From the NCBI RefSeq assembly GCF_001750145.1, contig NZ_CP015732.1, positions 496,001 to 560,000 on the forward strand: a stretch of DNA of 64,000 bases. Reading direction: 5' to 3'. The first letter of the stretch is position 1; every line of letters begins with the position of its first letter. Under the pieces are notes generated by a model. The model was given only the letters and a program-made list of their open reading frames with translations, did not search any database and was not told where the DNA came from. The stretch is from Arthrobacter sp. U41. Its GTDB lineage: Bacteria; Actinomycetota; Actinomycetes; Actinomycetales; Micrococcaceae. Below are positions 23,946 to 33,809 of the stretch, in pieces. Both the position numbers and the translations under genes were made by a program.

Positions 23946-25027
23946 GCCGCGAGCTGCGCCAGGACCGATGCCGTGACATCCCAGTCCATGCAGGCGTCCG
24001 TGACGCTCTGGCCGTAGACGAGCTCGTCCGTCCCGGCAGCGTGCTCGGTGACATCCAGGTTCTGCGCACCGCCCACGAGGAAGCTCTCCAGCATGACTCC
24101 GGCGATGGCGCCCGCCGAGGTGCCCCCGCCCTCCAGCTGTGAGCCGATTTCGAGGGCGACTTCCGCCTGCCGGTGGTGGCTCTTACCGCTGTTGGCATGG
24201 CTCGCGTCAACGATCAACCGCGGGTTGAGCTGCTTCGCGGCCAGCTTGGCGGTGGTGGCCTCGATCTCGGGGGCGGAGTAGTTCGGGCCCTTGCGGCCGC
24301 CGCGGAGGATGATGTGCGTGTCCGGGTTGCCGGCCGTGGAGACCAGCGCGGCCCGGCCCTCGCCGTCGATGCCAAGGAACGCCTGGCCTGCCGCGGCGGC
24401 GCTGCACGCGTCGAGCGCGACCTGCAGGTCGCCGTCGGTCCCGTTCTTGAACCCGATCGGCATGGAAAGCCCGGACGCCAGCTGGCGGTGGATCTGGCTC
24501 TCGGTGGTCCGGGCGCCGATCGCACCCCAGGAGACCAGGTCCGCCATGTACTGCGGGCTGATCGGTTCCAGGAATTCGGTGCCGGCGGGCAGGCCGAGCG
24601 CGGTGACCTGCTGCAGGAATCGGCGTGCGGCGCCCAGCCCGGCCGCGATGTCGTGGCTGCCGTCGAGCCGCGGGTCGTTGATCAGGCCCTTCCAGCCCAC
24701 CGTGGTGCGGGGCTTCTCGAAGTAGGCCCGCATCACGATCAGCAGGTCTTCCTTGTGCTTCTCGGCCTGGCTGACCAGCCGGCGGGCGTATTCGAGGCCG
24801 GCCTGGGGATCGTGGATGGAACAGGGGCCGACAATGACGAGCAGGCGGTCATCGACCCCGTCCATGATGGCGCGGACCTCGTCGCGGCCGCGCGCCACGA
24901 CGTCGGCGAGCCGGGCGTCCAGCGGCAGCTCCGCGAGCATGTCCCGCGGGCTCGGCAGCGGAGTGAACTCGCTGACGCGCAGGTTAGAGGTGGACTGCTG
25001 GGATTCGGGGGCTGCTTCGATGCTCAT
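23915..25027 (-). CDS. 3-deoxy-7-phosphoheptulonate synthase, class I
   Basis: First enzyme of the shikimate pathway, condensing phosphoenolpyruvate and erythrose 4-phosphate; 370 aa, AroF/G/H type. Conserved blocks: VGPCSIHDPQ near residue 65, MRAYFEKPRTTVGWKGLIND, PAGTEFLEPISPQY, WGAIGARTTESQ, GFKNGTDG and VDASHANSGK. AGGAC lies 7 bases before ATG. The start overlaps the stop of an upstream 53-codon frame with early Trp codons, so ribosome-mediated attenuation by aromatic amino acids is plausible. The 3' end is partly duplicated downstream. Confidence 0.95.
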   Translation of the reverse strand: MSIEAAPESQQSTSNLRVSEFTPLPSPRDMLAELPLDARLADVVARGRDEVRAIMDGVDDRLLVIVGPCSIHDPQAGLEYARRLVSQAEKHKEDLLIVMRAYFEKPRTTVGWKGLINDPRLDGSHDIAAGLGAARRFLQQVTALGLPAGTEFLEPISPQYMADLVSWGAIGARTTESQIHRQLASGLSMPIGFKNGTDGDLQVALDACSAAAAGQAFLGIDGEGRAALVSTAGNPDTHIILRGGRKGPNYSAPEIEATTAKLAAKQLNPRLIVDASHANSGKSHHRQAEVALEIGSQLEGGGTSAGAIAGVMLESFLVGGAQNLDVTEHAAGTDELVYGQSVTDACMDWDVTASVLAQLAASARIRRTRG

Positions 25028-25185
25028 GTACGGGTCCTGTTCCGGGATGCGGAGCGGGCCCTGATCAGAACCCGCCGGGAAATGGCGAAGGGCAGAGAAT
25101 GATCTCTGCCCTGTTGGCTCTGAAGGAAGGTTGGATGCGTGTCAGCTAGACGCGGGCCCCTCCAGAGCCAACGAAAAATACGCAT
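25024..25185 (-). CDS. possible leader ORF upstream of DAHP synthase
   Basis: Uninterrupted 53-codon frame beginning MRIFRWLWRGPRLAD and ending with TGA that overlaps the ATG of the synthase gene (ATGA). Codons 4, 6 and 8 are Phe, Trp and Trp, an early aromatic cluster expected of an attenuator peptide. A second frame over the same DNA offers a 14-codon peptide (TTG at 25190, VCVFFVGSGGARV, stop) as an alternative leader. A -10-like AATTAT sits at 25205-25200. Whether either is translated is unknown. Known precedent: a leader peptide upstream of a DAHP synthase gene in Corynebacterium. Confidence 0.4.
   Translation of the reverse strand: MRIFRWLWRGPRLADTHPTFLQSQQGRDHSLPFAISRRVLIRARSASRNRTRT
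25089..25172 (-). promoter_or_regulatory. candidate attenuator hairpins of the DAHP synthase leader
   Basis: Minus strand order: GTTGGCTCTG (25172-25163, containing a Trp codon of the leader frame), its exact complement CAGAGCCAAC (25122-25113), then immediately AGGGCAGAGA-tcat-TCTCTGCCCT (25112-25089), a perfect 10-bp, 4-base-loop hairpin. The CTCTG of the first element could also pair with CAGAG of the last hairpin, giving mutually exclusive folds. No T tract follows, so a translational or Rho-linked mechanism is as likely as intrinsic termination. Confidence 0.45.
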
Positions 25186-25274
25186 ACCAACGGTTTGTCA
25201 TAATTCAGACCATAACCCGGTGATTGTCGTCCCGGCAAAATCCGGCCCGTAACATTGCGGCCCCGGCCGGGAGA

Positions 25275-25976
25275 TCAGCCCGCGGACCAGGCCTCGGGGC
25301 CCAGTCCGGCTTCCGCGTAATATCCCTCGATATGCTCCGCCACCAGCTGCGCCGCGCGGGCGCCGTCGTGGCTGGAAATGGCCGCCAGGATGCCCCGGTG
25401 TTCCGCGCGGAGCCGTGCCGCGGTGGACTCCCAGTCCGGAAGACTGCCGGTGAGCCGGCCCGCATAGTCCTGGATGGCCTCGCGAAGGGAACCCATCATG
25501 GCGCTGACCACGGCGTTGCCCGCGGCATCAGCCAGCGCCAGATGGAACCGGACATCCAGGGCCAGGAACGCCTCCGTCCCGGAACAGCTGTCCATCTGCT
25601 CCAGCAGCCGTTCCGCCTCGGCCAGCGCGGGCGACTCCGCACGGGCCCGGGAAGCGGCCCAGGATTCCAACAGCACCCGCGTCTCCACGATGTCCTTGAC
25701 GGGCAGGTGCGAGGTGGCGACATGCAGCCGGAGCGCTGAGCCCAGCGCCGCGGTCGGATCGGCGACGACGACGGTCCCCGCCTCAGGACCCGATCCCACC
25801 CCGACCCGGAGCACGCCCATGGCCTCCAGGATCCGGATGGCCTCGCGGACGGAGGTGCGGGAGACCTGGAGCTGCTCGGCGAGCGAGCGCTCCGCCGGAA
25901 GCCGTCCGCCCAGGGCGAGCTGGCCGCTGGAGAGCTGGCCCTCGATCCACTGCAGGACAAGCTGGTGGGTACGCAT
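25275..25976 (-). CDS. FadR-subfamily GntR regulator (LldR-like)
   Basis: Transcription factor of 233 aa. N-terminal winged HTH (GGRLPAERSLAEQLQVSRTS, VREAIRILEAMGVLRV) and an all-helical FCD effector domain with likely metal-binding residues (Asp in ALDVRFHLALADAAGN and His in ARLRAEHRGILAAI). It is divergent from an alpha-hydroxy-acid oxidase gene, and two identical palindromes lie between them, so it probably represses that gene until lactate or a related acid binds. TAGGAT lies 6 bases before the ATG, predicting a leaderless mRNA. Confidence 0.9.
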   Translation of the reverse strand: MRTHQLVLQWIEGQLSSGQLALGGRLPAERSLAEQLQVSRTSVREAIRILEAMGVLRVGVGSGPEAGTVVVADPTAALGSALRLHVATSHLPVKDIVETRVLLESWAASRARAESPALAEAERLLEQMDSCSGTEAFLALDVRFHLALADAAGNAVVSAMMGSLREAIQDYAGRLTGSLPDWESTAARLRAEHRGILAAISSHDGARAAQLVAEHIEGYYAEAGLGPEAWSAG

Positions 25977-25993
25977 GGGTTCATCCTACTTGA

Positions 25994-26032
25994 TGTGGTT
26001 GGACCACAGGCCTACACTGTGGTTGGACCACA
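25994..26032. promoter_or_regulatory. paired GntR/FadR-type operators
   Basis: The 15-bp palindrome TGTGGTTGGACCACA occurs twice, at 25994-26008 and 26018-26032, 24 bp apart centre to centre. Its TGGT-N-ACCA core fits FadR-subfamily sites. The copies lie in the 130-bp divergent region; the first is just upstream of the regulator's -10 box (25983-25988) and the second overlaps a -10-like TACACT (26013-26018) facing the oxidase gene. Confidence 0.75.
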
Positions 26033-26106
26033 CTCCCCCGTGGCGATGCTCTTATCCTTAGGGGGATCCCACCATCCAGGACCACCAGACCTGCCCGGAG
26101 GCAGCA

Positions 26107-27429
26107 ATGACGCAGACCATCGAGCCCGGCAACCCCGAGGCGCCCACCCAAGCAGCAGACACCGGCGCGGACAGTCACGCCGCCGCCGCGGCACTTGTTC
26201 CCGCCGCGCTCAAGCGCCGTGTCCCCAAGTACTCGGACCTGGCCCCCCTGATGCAGTTCAAGAAGCCCGAGTTCAGCCGCGCCGCCAGGCTGCGCCGCGC
26301 CAGCACCATCTGGGAGCTCCGGGACATGGCCAAGCGCCGCACACCGCAGGCCCCGTTCGACTACACCGACGGCGCTGCCGAGGCCGAGATCACGCTGCGC
26401 CGGGCCCGTGAGGCGTTCCTGGACATCGAGTTCCGGCCCGGCATCCTGCGCGACGTCTCCAGCATCGACCTCAGCACCGACATCCTGGGCAGGTCCTCCC
26501 GGCTCCCGGTGGGCATCGCGCCGACCGGCTTCACCCGGATGATGCAGTCCGAGGGCGAGTACGCCGGGTCCCAGGCCGCCGCGGCCGCCGGCATCCCGTA
26601 CACCCTCTCCACCATGGGCACGGCCTCCATCGAGGATGTGGCCGCTGCCGCACCGGATGGCCGCAACTGGTTCCAGCTCTACCTGTGGACGGACCGGGAC
26701 CGCTCGCTGGAGCTGATCGAACGCGCGGCCAAGGCCGGCAACGACACTCTTATGGTCACCGTGGACACCGCCGTCGCCGGGGCCCGGCTGCGCGACGTCC
26801 GCAACGGCATGACCATCCCGCCGGCGCTGACGATCAAGACCGTCCTGGATGCCTCCTACCGGCCGGCGTGGTGGTTCAACTTCCTCACGCACGAGCCGCT
26901 GACCTTCGCGTCGCTGTCCCGCTACACCGGCACCGTCGCGGACCTGATCAACTCGATGTTTGACCCCACCCTGACGTTCGAGGACCTCGACTGGCTGCGC
27001 GAGACGTGGAAGGGCAAGCTCGTGGTCAAGGGCATCCAGACCGTGGAGGACGCCCGCAAGGTGGTGGACCACGGGGCCGACGGCGTGGTGCTGTCCAACC
27101 ACGGGGGACGCCAGCTGGACCGCGCCCCGATCCCGTTCCACCTGCTCCCGGAGGTCTCGGCGGCTTTCAAGGCGGACAACTCCGACGCGGCGATCATCCT
27201 GGACACCGGCATCATGAGCGGCGCGGACATCATCGCCGCCCTGGCCCTGGGCGCCGACTTCACGCTGATCGGCCGCGCCTACCTGTACGGGCTCATGGCC
27301 GGCGGGCGGGCCGGAGTGGACCGGGCCATCGAGATCCTGGAAAAGGACATGCTCCGCACCATGGCCCTGCTCGGCGTCAGCCGGATCTCGGAGCTGACCC
27401 CGGACCACGTGCGGCTGCTGAACAAGTAA
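26107..27429 (+). CDS. FMN-dependent alpha-hydroxy-acid oxidase/dehydrogenase (LldD-like)
   Basis: TIM-barrel flavoprotein of 440 aa that oxidises an L-2-hydroxy acid, most likely L-lactate to pyruvate given the adjacent LldR-like regulator. The N-terminal 45 residues are non-conserved and Ala-rich. Active-site blocks: [50 protein letters not shown] and the catalytic [10 protein letters not shown] with His and Arg. FMN-phosphate site [20 protein letters not shown] Shine-Dalgarno upstream. A membrane-associated respiratory dehydrogenase and a true oxidase cannot be told apart here. Confidence 0.9.
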   Translation: MTQTIEPGNPEAPTQAADTGADSHAAAAALVPAALKRRVPKYSDLAPLMQFKKPEFSRAARLRRASTIWELRDMAKRRTPQAPFDYTDGAAEAEITLRRAREAFLDIEFRPGILRDVSSIDLSTDILGRSSRLPVGIAPTGFTRMMQSEGEYAGSQAAAAAGIPYTLSTMGTASIEDVAAAAPDGRNWFQLYLWTDRDRSLELIERAAKAGNDTLMVTVDTAVAGARLRDVRNGMTIPPALTIKTVLDASYRPAWWFNFLTHEPLTFASLSRYTGTVADLINSMFDPTLTFEDLDWLRETWKGKLVVKGIQTVEDARKVVDHGADGVVLSNHGGRQLDRAPIPFHLLPEVSAAFKADNSDAAIILDTGIMSGADIIAALALGADFTLIGRAYLYGLMAGGRAGVDRAIEILEKDMLRTMALLGVSRISELTPDHVRLLNK

Positions 27430-27471
27430 CCCCCGCACAGCCCGCGCAAAACAATTACCCCGCGGGAATGG

Positions 27472-27511
27472 CAATGGCGGCAGTGTTTGTCGAAAAACAC
27501 TGCCGCCATTG
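27472..27511. terminator. bidirectional terminator between lldD-like gene and gdhA
   Basis: Perfect 17-bp arms (27472-27488 and 27495-27511) with loop gtcgaa. The inner stem carries TTT/AAA, and TTGTTGTCC follows on the plus side. It lies between convergent stop codons at 27429 and 27574, so it can serve both genes. Confidence 0.85.
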
Positions 27512-27573
27512 TTGTCCCGGCGCAGGCGCCTGCGCCGGGTATAGCCAGTCCCAGGCGCCGGGTTCAGTCAGTC

Positions 27574-28920
<1,347 letters not shown>

Positions 28921-29057
28921 CTAACCTTGGCGCCCGACACTGGGCGCAACAAACAAGCCGTTCCATACTTGCACCGGGCCGGCAGGGATTCCATTCGGGG
29001 GCCGGGTGGCGCCCCGTGTGACAAAAACGCGGTGGCGCGGGACACAAACGTGCCGGA

Positions 29058-29648
29058 TTATTTCCTGCGGCCGAATTTCGGCAGGCTGGCCAGCAGATCA
29101 GCGGCCCTGGTGGCGGCCCGGCCGACGGTCCGGCCGATCTGCTGCGGCATTTTGTCCTCGCCTGCCGTGCCGACCGGAATCACGACGGCGGGACTCAGCG
29201 GGCTGCCGGCGGGCCGACCGGCGAGGGCCGCGGCGGCGCCTGGTGCGGGGGCGGAAGCGGCGGGGGCAGGGGCTGCAGAGGTGGCGGCGGCCAGGGAGTC
29301 CGGGACCGGCCGCAGCCGGGGTTCCGCGGTCCGCACCGGCGACGGTTCAGGCGAGGGTTCAGGCGACGGCTCCGGCGCGGCGGCTCCGGCGACGTCGAAG
29401 GTCTCCAGCCAGCTTGCGATCCCGGCCAGCGGCTTGGGATTGAGGGTGTAGTAGCGCTTCTGGCCCTGGGCGCGCATGCTCACCAGGTCCGCTTCGCGGA
29501 GTACTTTCAGGTGCTTGGAAATGGTGGGCTGGCTGGCCTCGAGCTCCTGGACCAGCTCCCCCACTGCTTTGTCCCCCTTGCGGAGGGATACCAGAATGTC
29601 ACGCCGGGTTGCCTCAGCAATGACGGCAAATACGTCGTCTGTCACCAT
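29058..29648 (-). CDS. ArsR-type helix-turn-helix regulator with Pro/Ala-rich tail
   Basis: Protein of 196 aa. Residues 1-85 are a winged HTH of the ArsR family (IAEATRRDILVSLRKGDKAV, ELEASQPTISKHLKVLREAD, GQKRYYTLNPKPL). No metal-binding Cys cluster is visible. After a PEPSPEPSPEPS repeat the tail is Pro/Ala-rich and ends in a basic segment (AADLLASLPKFGRRK). ATG at 29648: TAGTGT lies 7 bases upstream; GGAGGG is also present, so leaderless and led translation are both possible. An in-frame start 12 codons earlier is not conserved-looking. Target unknown. Confidence 0.82.
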   Translation of the reverse strand: MVTDDVFAVIAEATRRDILVSLRKGDKAVGELVQELEASQPTISKHLKVLREADLVSMRAQGQKRYYTLNPKPLAGIASWLETFDVAGAAAPEPSPEPSPEPSPVRTAEPRLRPVPDSLAAATSAAPAPAASAPAPGAAAALAGRPAGSPLSPAVVIPVGTAGEDKMPQQIGRTVGRAATRAADLLASLPKFGRRK

Positions 29649-29811
29649 GCCCTCCACACTAGCGACATATACGCCGGATGGCATCCACTAATTGCCGCCC
29701 CCGGGCCCCAGCCGCCGGGCATTGCCCCGGACCGTGCCCGGTGCTAGAACGGACGCACCGCCTTCCCGGCAGATGAGGCCGCAGCCTACCGACGCAGAGG
29801 AGTGGACGACC

Positions 29812-30336
29812 ATGGCGGATTTCTTCCGGAAACAGCTTTTCAACATCATCGCCGCGGTGTTCCTGGCCCTGTTCGTGATCGTCTGGGGCAGCGTGCTGGC
29901 CCAGGTCTGGGTGTTCGTCCCGGAGGTGCCGGGTACCCCTCCCCGGCTGAACGGCGCCGTCGTCTGCGCCGCCGGGGTGCTTTCCACCTCGCTGAGCTCG
30001 CTGACCGCTTCAGCGCTCGGCTTCACGATTGCCGAGGTCCGCCGGGAGGAGCAGGGCGGCAACGAGGAGGCTGCCGTTCAGGCCCGGGCCGGCACGTTCG
30101 ACGCCGGCGGGATCACCACGAAGCTGTCCGGCCGGGTCATCGCGGCGCTGATGGTGTATCTCGTCATCGGGCTGCTGGTGCTTGGCGTGTGGCTGGTGAA
30201 GGGCACCGCCTCCACCGACCTGATCGGTGCGTTTTCGCTCTCGCTGCTGGGCTGGATCATCGGCGCGGCCGGGGTTGTGTTCCAGACCGAGAAGCCCGGC
30301 GCCCAGGCCGCCGCTGCCGGTCAGCCCGCTGCCTAG
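29812..30336 (+). CDS. small membrane protein of unknown function
   Basis: Protein of 174 aa with four predicted transmembrane helices: about residues 11-33 (FNIIAAVFLALFVIVWGSVL), 45-70, 105-128 and 135-155. The central loop is charged (VRREEQGGNEEAA) and the end is short and Ala-rich. I recognise no named domain. ATG at 29812 is chosen for the GAGGAG Shine-Dalgarno about 8 bases upstream. Convergent with the acuC-type gene, the stop codons overlapping by 4 bases. Confidence 0.75.
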   Translation: MADFFRKQLFNIIAAVFLALFVIVWGSVLAQVWVFVPEVPGTPPRLNGAVVCAAGVLSTSLSSLTASALGFTIAEVRREEQGGNEEAAVQARAGTFDAGGITTKLSGRVIAALMVYLVIGLLVLGVWLVKGTASTDLIGAFSLSLLGWIIGAAGVVFQTEKPGAQAAAAGQPAA

Positions 30337-31556
30337 TCGAACCAGGGGTCCAGTCCGTAGAGCGGGAAGACTTCCTTGCGGGTGGCCATCACCGTCCGGT
30401 CCACTTCGTCGTTCGGGTCGAAGCCGACTTCCCAGGAGCGCCACCAGAGGTCGACGCCGTCGCCCATCATCTCCGGTGCGTCGACCCCGTACTTGGCCCC
30501 GTACTTTTCCTTCACGTAGCTGCGCCAGTCCTCCGGCACGGGGGTGCGGAGCGGGACCGGGCGGCCGGCGGCGATGGCGATCAGGTGGCTCCAGGCCCGC
30601 GGCACCACGGTGATGACGTTGTAGCCCCCGCCGCCGGTGGAGATCCAGCGGTTCTCGCAGTAGCGGGCAGCAAGGTTGCCGATGGCGGTGGCGGCCTCCC
30701 GCTGGGCATCGACGCTGATGTTAAGGTGCGTGAGCGGGTCCAGCCGGTGGGAGTCGCAGCCGTGCTGGCTCACGATGACCTCGGGCTCGAAGGCGCCCAC
30801 GAGCTGCGGAACCACGGCGTGGAAGGCCCGGAGCCAGCCGCCGTCCCCCGTACCGGCAGGCAGGGCCACGTTCACGGCGCTGCCCTGGGCATTGGGCCCG
30901 CCGATCTCGTTGGCGTAGCCGGTGCCCGGGAAGAGGGTCAGCCCCGTCTCGTGCAGGGAGATCGTCAGCACGCGCGGGTCATCCCAGAAGATCGACTGGG
31001 TGCCGTCGCCGTGGTGGGCGTCGATGTCGATGTAGACCACACGCTGCATGCCGCCGTCGAGCAGCCGCTGGATGGCGAGGGCGGCGTCGTTGTAGATGCA
31101 GAAACCGCTCGCGCGTTCGCGGGCCGCGTGGTGCATGCCGCCGCCGAAGTTCACCGCCCGGACAGCGCTGCCGTCCAGGATGGCGGAGGCGGCCAGGAGG
31201 GAGCCGCCGGCCAGCCGGGCACTAGCCTCGTGCATGCCGGCGAACGCCGGGTCATCCTCGGTACCGAGGCCGCGCTCCAGATCCGGGGTTCCGGGATCGG
31301 CGCTCACGCGCCGCACGGCGGCGACGAACTCCGGGCTGTGGACGGTGCTCAGCTCCGCGTCGGTGGCGACGTCCGGCGCCGCGACCGTGACGTGTTCCAA
31401 ATCCAGCAGACCGAGGCTTCCGGCCAGCCTGGCGGTGAGCTCCATCCGTTCCGGGGCCATCGGGTGGCTGTGGCCAAAGTTGTAGGCGGTCATGGAAGGA
31501 TCCCACACCACCGTCGTTGGCAGTGCGGTCTTTGCGAGCCCCGGCAGGTATGTCAT
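30333..31556 (-). CDS. AcuC-type histone-deacetylase-fold protein
   Basis: Arginase/deacetylase-superfamily protein of 407 aa, like AcuC that deacetylates acetyl-CoA synthetase in Bacillus. Zinc and catalytic motifs are visible: YNFGHSHPMAPERM near residue 25, NFGGGMHHAARERASGF (catalytic His pair), VYIDIDAHHGDGTQ (zinc Asp and His), VSQHGCDSHRLDPLTHL and STGGGGYN. TAGCCT lies 7 bases before the ATG, so leaderless. Its substrate in this organism is an inference from the family; neighbours give no help. Confidence 0.92.
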   Translation of the reverse strand: MTYLPGLAKTALPTTVVWDPSMTAYNFGHSHPMAPERMELTARLAGSLGLLDLEHVTVAAPDVATDAELSTVHSPEFVAAVRRVSADPGTPDLERGLGTEDDPAFAGMHEASARLAGGSLLAASAILDGSAVRAVNFGGGMHHAARERASGFCIYNDAALAIQRLLDGGMQRVVYIDIDAHHGDGTQSIFWDDPRVLTISLHETGLTLFPGTGYANEIGGPNAQGSAVNVALPAGTGDGGWLRAFHAVVPQLVGAFEPEVIVSQHGCDSHRLDPLTHLNISVDAQREAATAIGNLAARYCENRWISTGGGGYNVITVVPRAWSHLIAIAAGRPVPLRTPVPEDWRSYVKEKYGAKYGVDAPEMMGDGVDLWWRSWEVGFDPNDEVDRTVMATRKEVFPLYGLDPWFD

Positions 31557-31658
31557 CAGTCACAGGCTACCCGAGCGCGGGGCCCCGTTCCCCTGTCATT
31601 GCGCGGGTTTAGTGGTTTACTACTGAAGGAAGCAGTTTCAAGCGAGGATAAGCCACAC

Positions 31659-33089
31659 ATGACGCAGAGCCAGTCGAGGTCCCGGAGCCCGGCCAACTGG
31701 CACCCCGGCACTCCAGAGCGGGAAGGCCTGTGGATCTTCACACGCCTTCGCGACTTCATCGACAACATCGCCAACGCGACCCCGGCCCGGCTGGCGCTGA
31801 CCGCCTTCGGCCTGGTGATCCTGATCTTTACTGGCCTGCTGTCCCTGCCGGTTTCCTCTGCGACCGGCGATTTCACCCCGCTGCACCAGGCGATGTTCAC
31901 TGCCGTGTCCGCCGTCTGCGTGACGGGCCTGACCGTCGTGTCCACGGCCGTGCACTGGTCCTTCTTCGGCCAGCTGGTCATCCTGATCGGCATCTTCGTC
32001 GGCGGCCTGGGCACCCTGACCCTGGCCTCGCTGCTGGCGCTGATGGTCAGCAAGAAGCTGGGTGTCCGCGGCAAGCTGATCGCCCAGGAGGCCATGAACG
32101 CCGGCCGCCTTGGGGAGGTCGGCACCCTGCTGCGGATCGTCATCGTTACCTCCGTGGTCATCGAGGCCACCCTGGCACTGGCGCTGATCCCGCGGTTCCT
32201 GATGCTGGGCGAAAGCTTCGGCCAGTCCGTCTGGCACGGTGTGTTCTACGCGATTTCGGCCTTCAACAACGCCGGTTTCACGCCGCACTCGGACGGGATC
32301 GTGCCCTATGAGACGGACCTGTGGATCCTCGTCCCGCTGATGGTCGGGGTCTTCCTCGGCAGCCTGGGTTTCCCGGTGGTGATGGTGCTGCAGCAGAACG
32401 GCCTGAACTGGAAGAAATGGAACCTGCACACCAAACTGACCATCCAGGTCTCGCTGATCCTGCTGCTGGCAGGCACGGTGCTGTGGGGGCTGATGGAATG
32501 GGAAAACGTGAGGACCATCGGCGGCATGAACGACGCCGACAAGGTCATCCATTCGCTCTTCGCGTCCGTTATGACCCGTTCCGGCGGCTTCAACCTAGTG
32601 GACCAGAACAGCATGGATTCCACCACCATGCTCCTGACCGACGCCCTGATGTTCGCCGGCGGCGGCTCGGCGTCGACCGCCGGCGGCATCAAGGTGACCA
32701 CCCTCGCGGTGATGTTCCTGGCGATCCTGGCCGAGGCCCGCGGCGACTCCGACGTGAAGGTGTACGGCCGCACCATCCCGGAGGGAACCATGCGCGTGGC
32801 CATCTCGGTCATCGTCGCCGGCGCCACACTGGTCGCCGTGTCGGCCATGGTGCTGCTTCACATCAGCGGGGAGTCCCTGGACCGGGTGCTCTTTGAGACC
32901 ATTTCCGCTTTCGCCACGGTGGGCCTCAGCACGAACCTCAGTGCCGAGCTGCCGCCGTCGGGTGTCTACGTCCTCACCACCCTGATGTTCGCCGGGCGCG
33001 TCGGGACCGTCACCCTTGCCGCTGCCCTGGCCCTGCGCCAGCGCAGCCAGCTATATCACTACCCGGAAGAGAGACCGATCATTGGCTAG
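31659..33089 (+). CDS. TrkH/KtrB-family potassium transporter subunit
   Basis: Channel-forming membrane subunit of 476 aa for potassium uptake, four M1-P-M2 repeats. Selectivity-filter-like stretches: AVCVTGLTVV, SAFNNAGFTPH, MTRSGGFNLVD (with GSASTAGGIKVTT after it) and SAFATVGLSTNLS. ATG at 31659 is chosen from GAGGATAAG upstream; the same frame is open for a further 1.8 kb upstream, but that part is antisense to the acuC-type gene. Its stop overlaps the start of the regulatory subunit gene. Confidence 0.92.
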   Translation: MTQSQSRSRSPANWHPGTPEREGLWIFTRLRDFIDNIANATPARLALTAFGLVILIFTGLLSLPVSSATGDFTPLHQAMFTAVSAVCVTGLTVVSTAVHWSFFGQLVILIGIFVGGLGTLTLASLLALMVSKKLGVRGKLIAQEAMNAGRLGEVGTLLRIVIVTSVVIEATLALALIPRFLMLGESFGQSVWHGVFYAISAFNNAGFTPHSDGIVPYETDLWILVPLMVGVFLGSLGFPVVMVLQQNGLNWKKWNLHTKLTIQVSLILLLAGTVLWGLMEWENVRTIGGMNDADKVIHSLFASVMTRSGGFNLVDQNSMDSTTMLLTDALMFAGGGSASTAGGIKVTTLAVMFLAILAEARGDSDVKVYGRTIPEGTMRVAISVIVAGATLVAVSAMVLLHISGESLDRVLFETISAFATVGLSTNLSAELPPSGVYVLTTLMFAGRVGTVTLAAALALRQRSQLYHYPEERPIIG

Positions 33090-33768
33090 TTCATCCAGCG
33101 CAGTCAACCGCCCCGCCCACAACGCGCCCGTCCTGGTCATCGGGCTGGGCCGTTTCGGCTCCTCCACCGCAGAACAGCTGGTCAAGCAGGGCCGCGAGGT
33201 GCTGGCCATCGAACGCGACCGCAACCTGGTGCAGAAATGGTCCGGCGTCCTGACGCACGTCGTCGAGGCTGACGCCACCAACATCGATGCCCTCCGCCAG
33301 CTCGGCGCGCAGGAGTTCAGCTCCGCCGTCGTCGGGGTGGGCACCTCGATCGAGTCCTCGGTGCTGATCACCGTGAACCTCGTGGACCTCGGCATCGAGC
33401 ACCTCTGGGTCAAGGCGATCACGCCCTCGCACGGCAAGATCTTGACCCGGATCGGCGCCAACCACGTGATCTATCCGGAGGCCGACGCCGGGGTCCGGGC
33501 CGCGCACCTGGTCTCCGGTCGCATGCTGGACTTCATCGAATTTGACGACGACTTCGCGATCGTGAAGATGTACCCGCCGCGCGAAACCGTGGGCTTCACG
33601 CTGGACGAGTCCAAGGTCCGTTCCAAGTACGGGGTCACGATTGTGGGGGTGAAGTCCCCCGGCGAGGACTTCACCTACGCCCGGCCGGAGACGAAGGTTT
33701 CCTCACGGGACATGCTCATCGTTTCCGGGCACGTGGACCTGCTGGAACGGTTCGCCGCCCGGCCCTAG
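33082..33768 (+). CDS. TrkA/KtrA-family potassium uptake regulatory subunit
   Basis: Cytoplasmic gating subunit of 228 aa with a single RCK_N Rossmann domain (VLVIGLGRFGSSTAEQL, then the acidic dinucleotide-binding VLAIERD) and an RCK_C domain at the end. The single-RCK length corresponds to KtrA rather than the two-domain TrkA of E. coli. TTG start at 33082 lies 8 bases inside the end of the transporter gene, implying coupled translation. It binds ATP or NAD(H) in relatives and controls the preceding channel. Confidence 0.9.
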   Translation: MASSSSAVNRPAHNAPVLVIGLGRFGSSTAEQLVKQGREVLAIERDRNLVQKWSGVLTHVVEADATNIDALRQLGAQEFSSAVVGVGTSIESSVLITVNLVDLGIEHLWVKAITPSHGKILTRIGANHVIYPEADAGVRAAHLVSGRMLDFIEFDDDFAIVKMYPPRETVGFTLDESKVRSKYGVTIVGVKSPGEDFTYARPETKVSSRDMLIVSGHVDLLERFAARP

Positions 33769-33777
33769 CCCGCCCAC

Positions 33778-33793
33778 CCGGTGCCAGCACCGG
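33778..33793. terminator. short hairpin between convergent ktrA-type and Rieske genes
   Basis: CCGGTG-ccag-CACCGG in the 41-bp gap between two convergent stop codons. Six-base stem with no T tract, so terminator function is tentative. Confidence 0.35.
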
Positions 33794-33809
33794 CGACCGC
33801 ACCCCGGGG

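Noticed and set aside
29802..31658. N-terminal 619-codon extension of the potassium transporter
   Set aside because: The extension is antisense to the acuC-type gene and lacks any domain. The transporter starts at 31659 with a ribosome-binding site.
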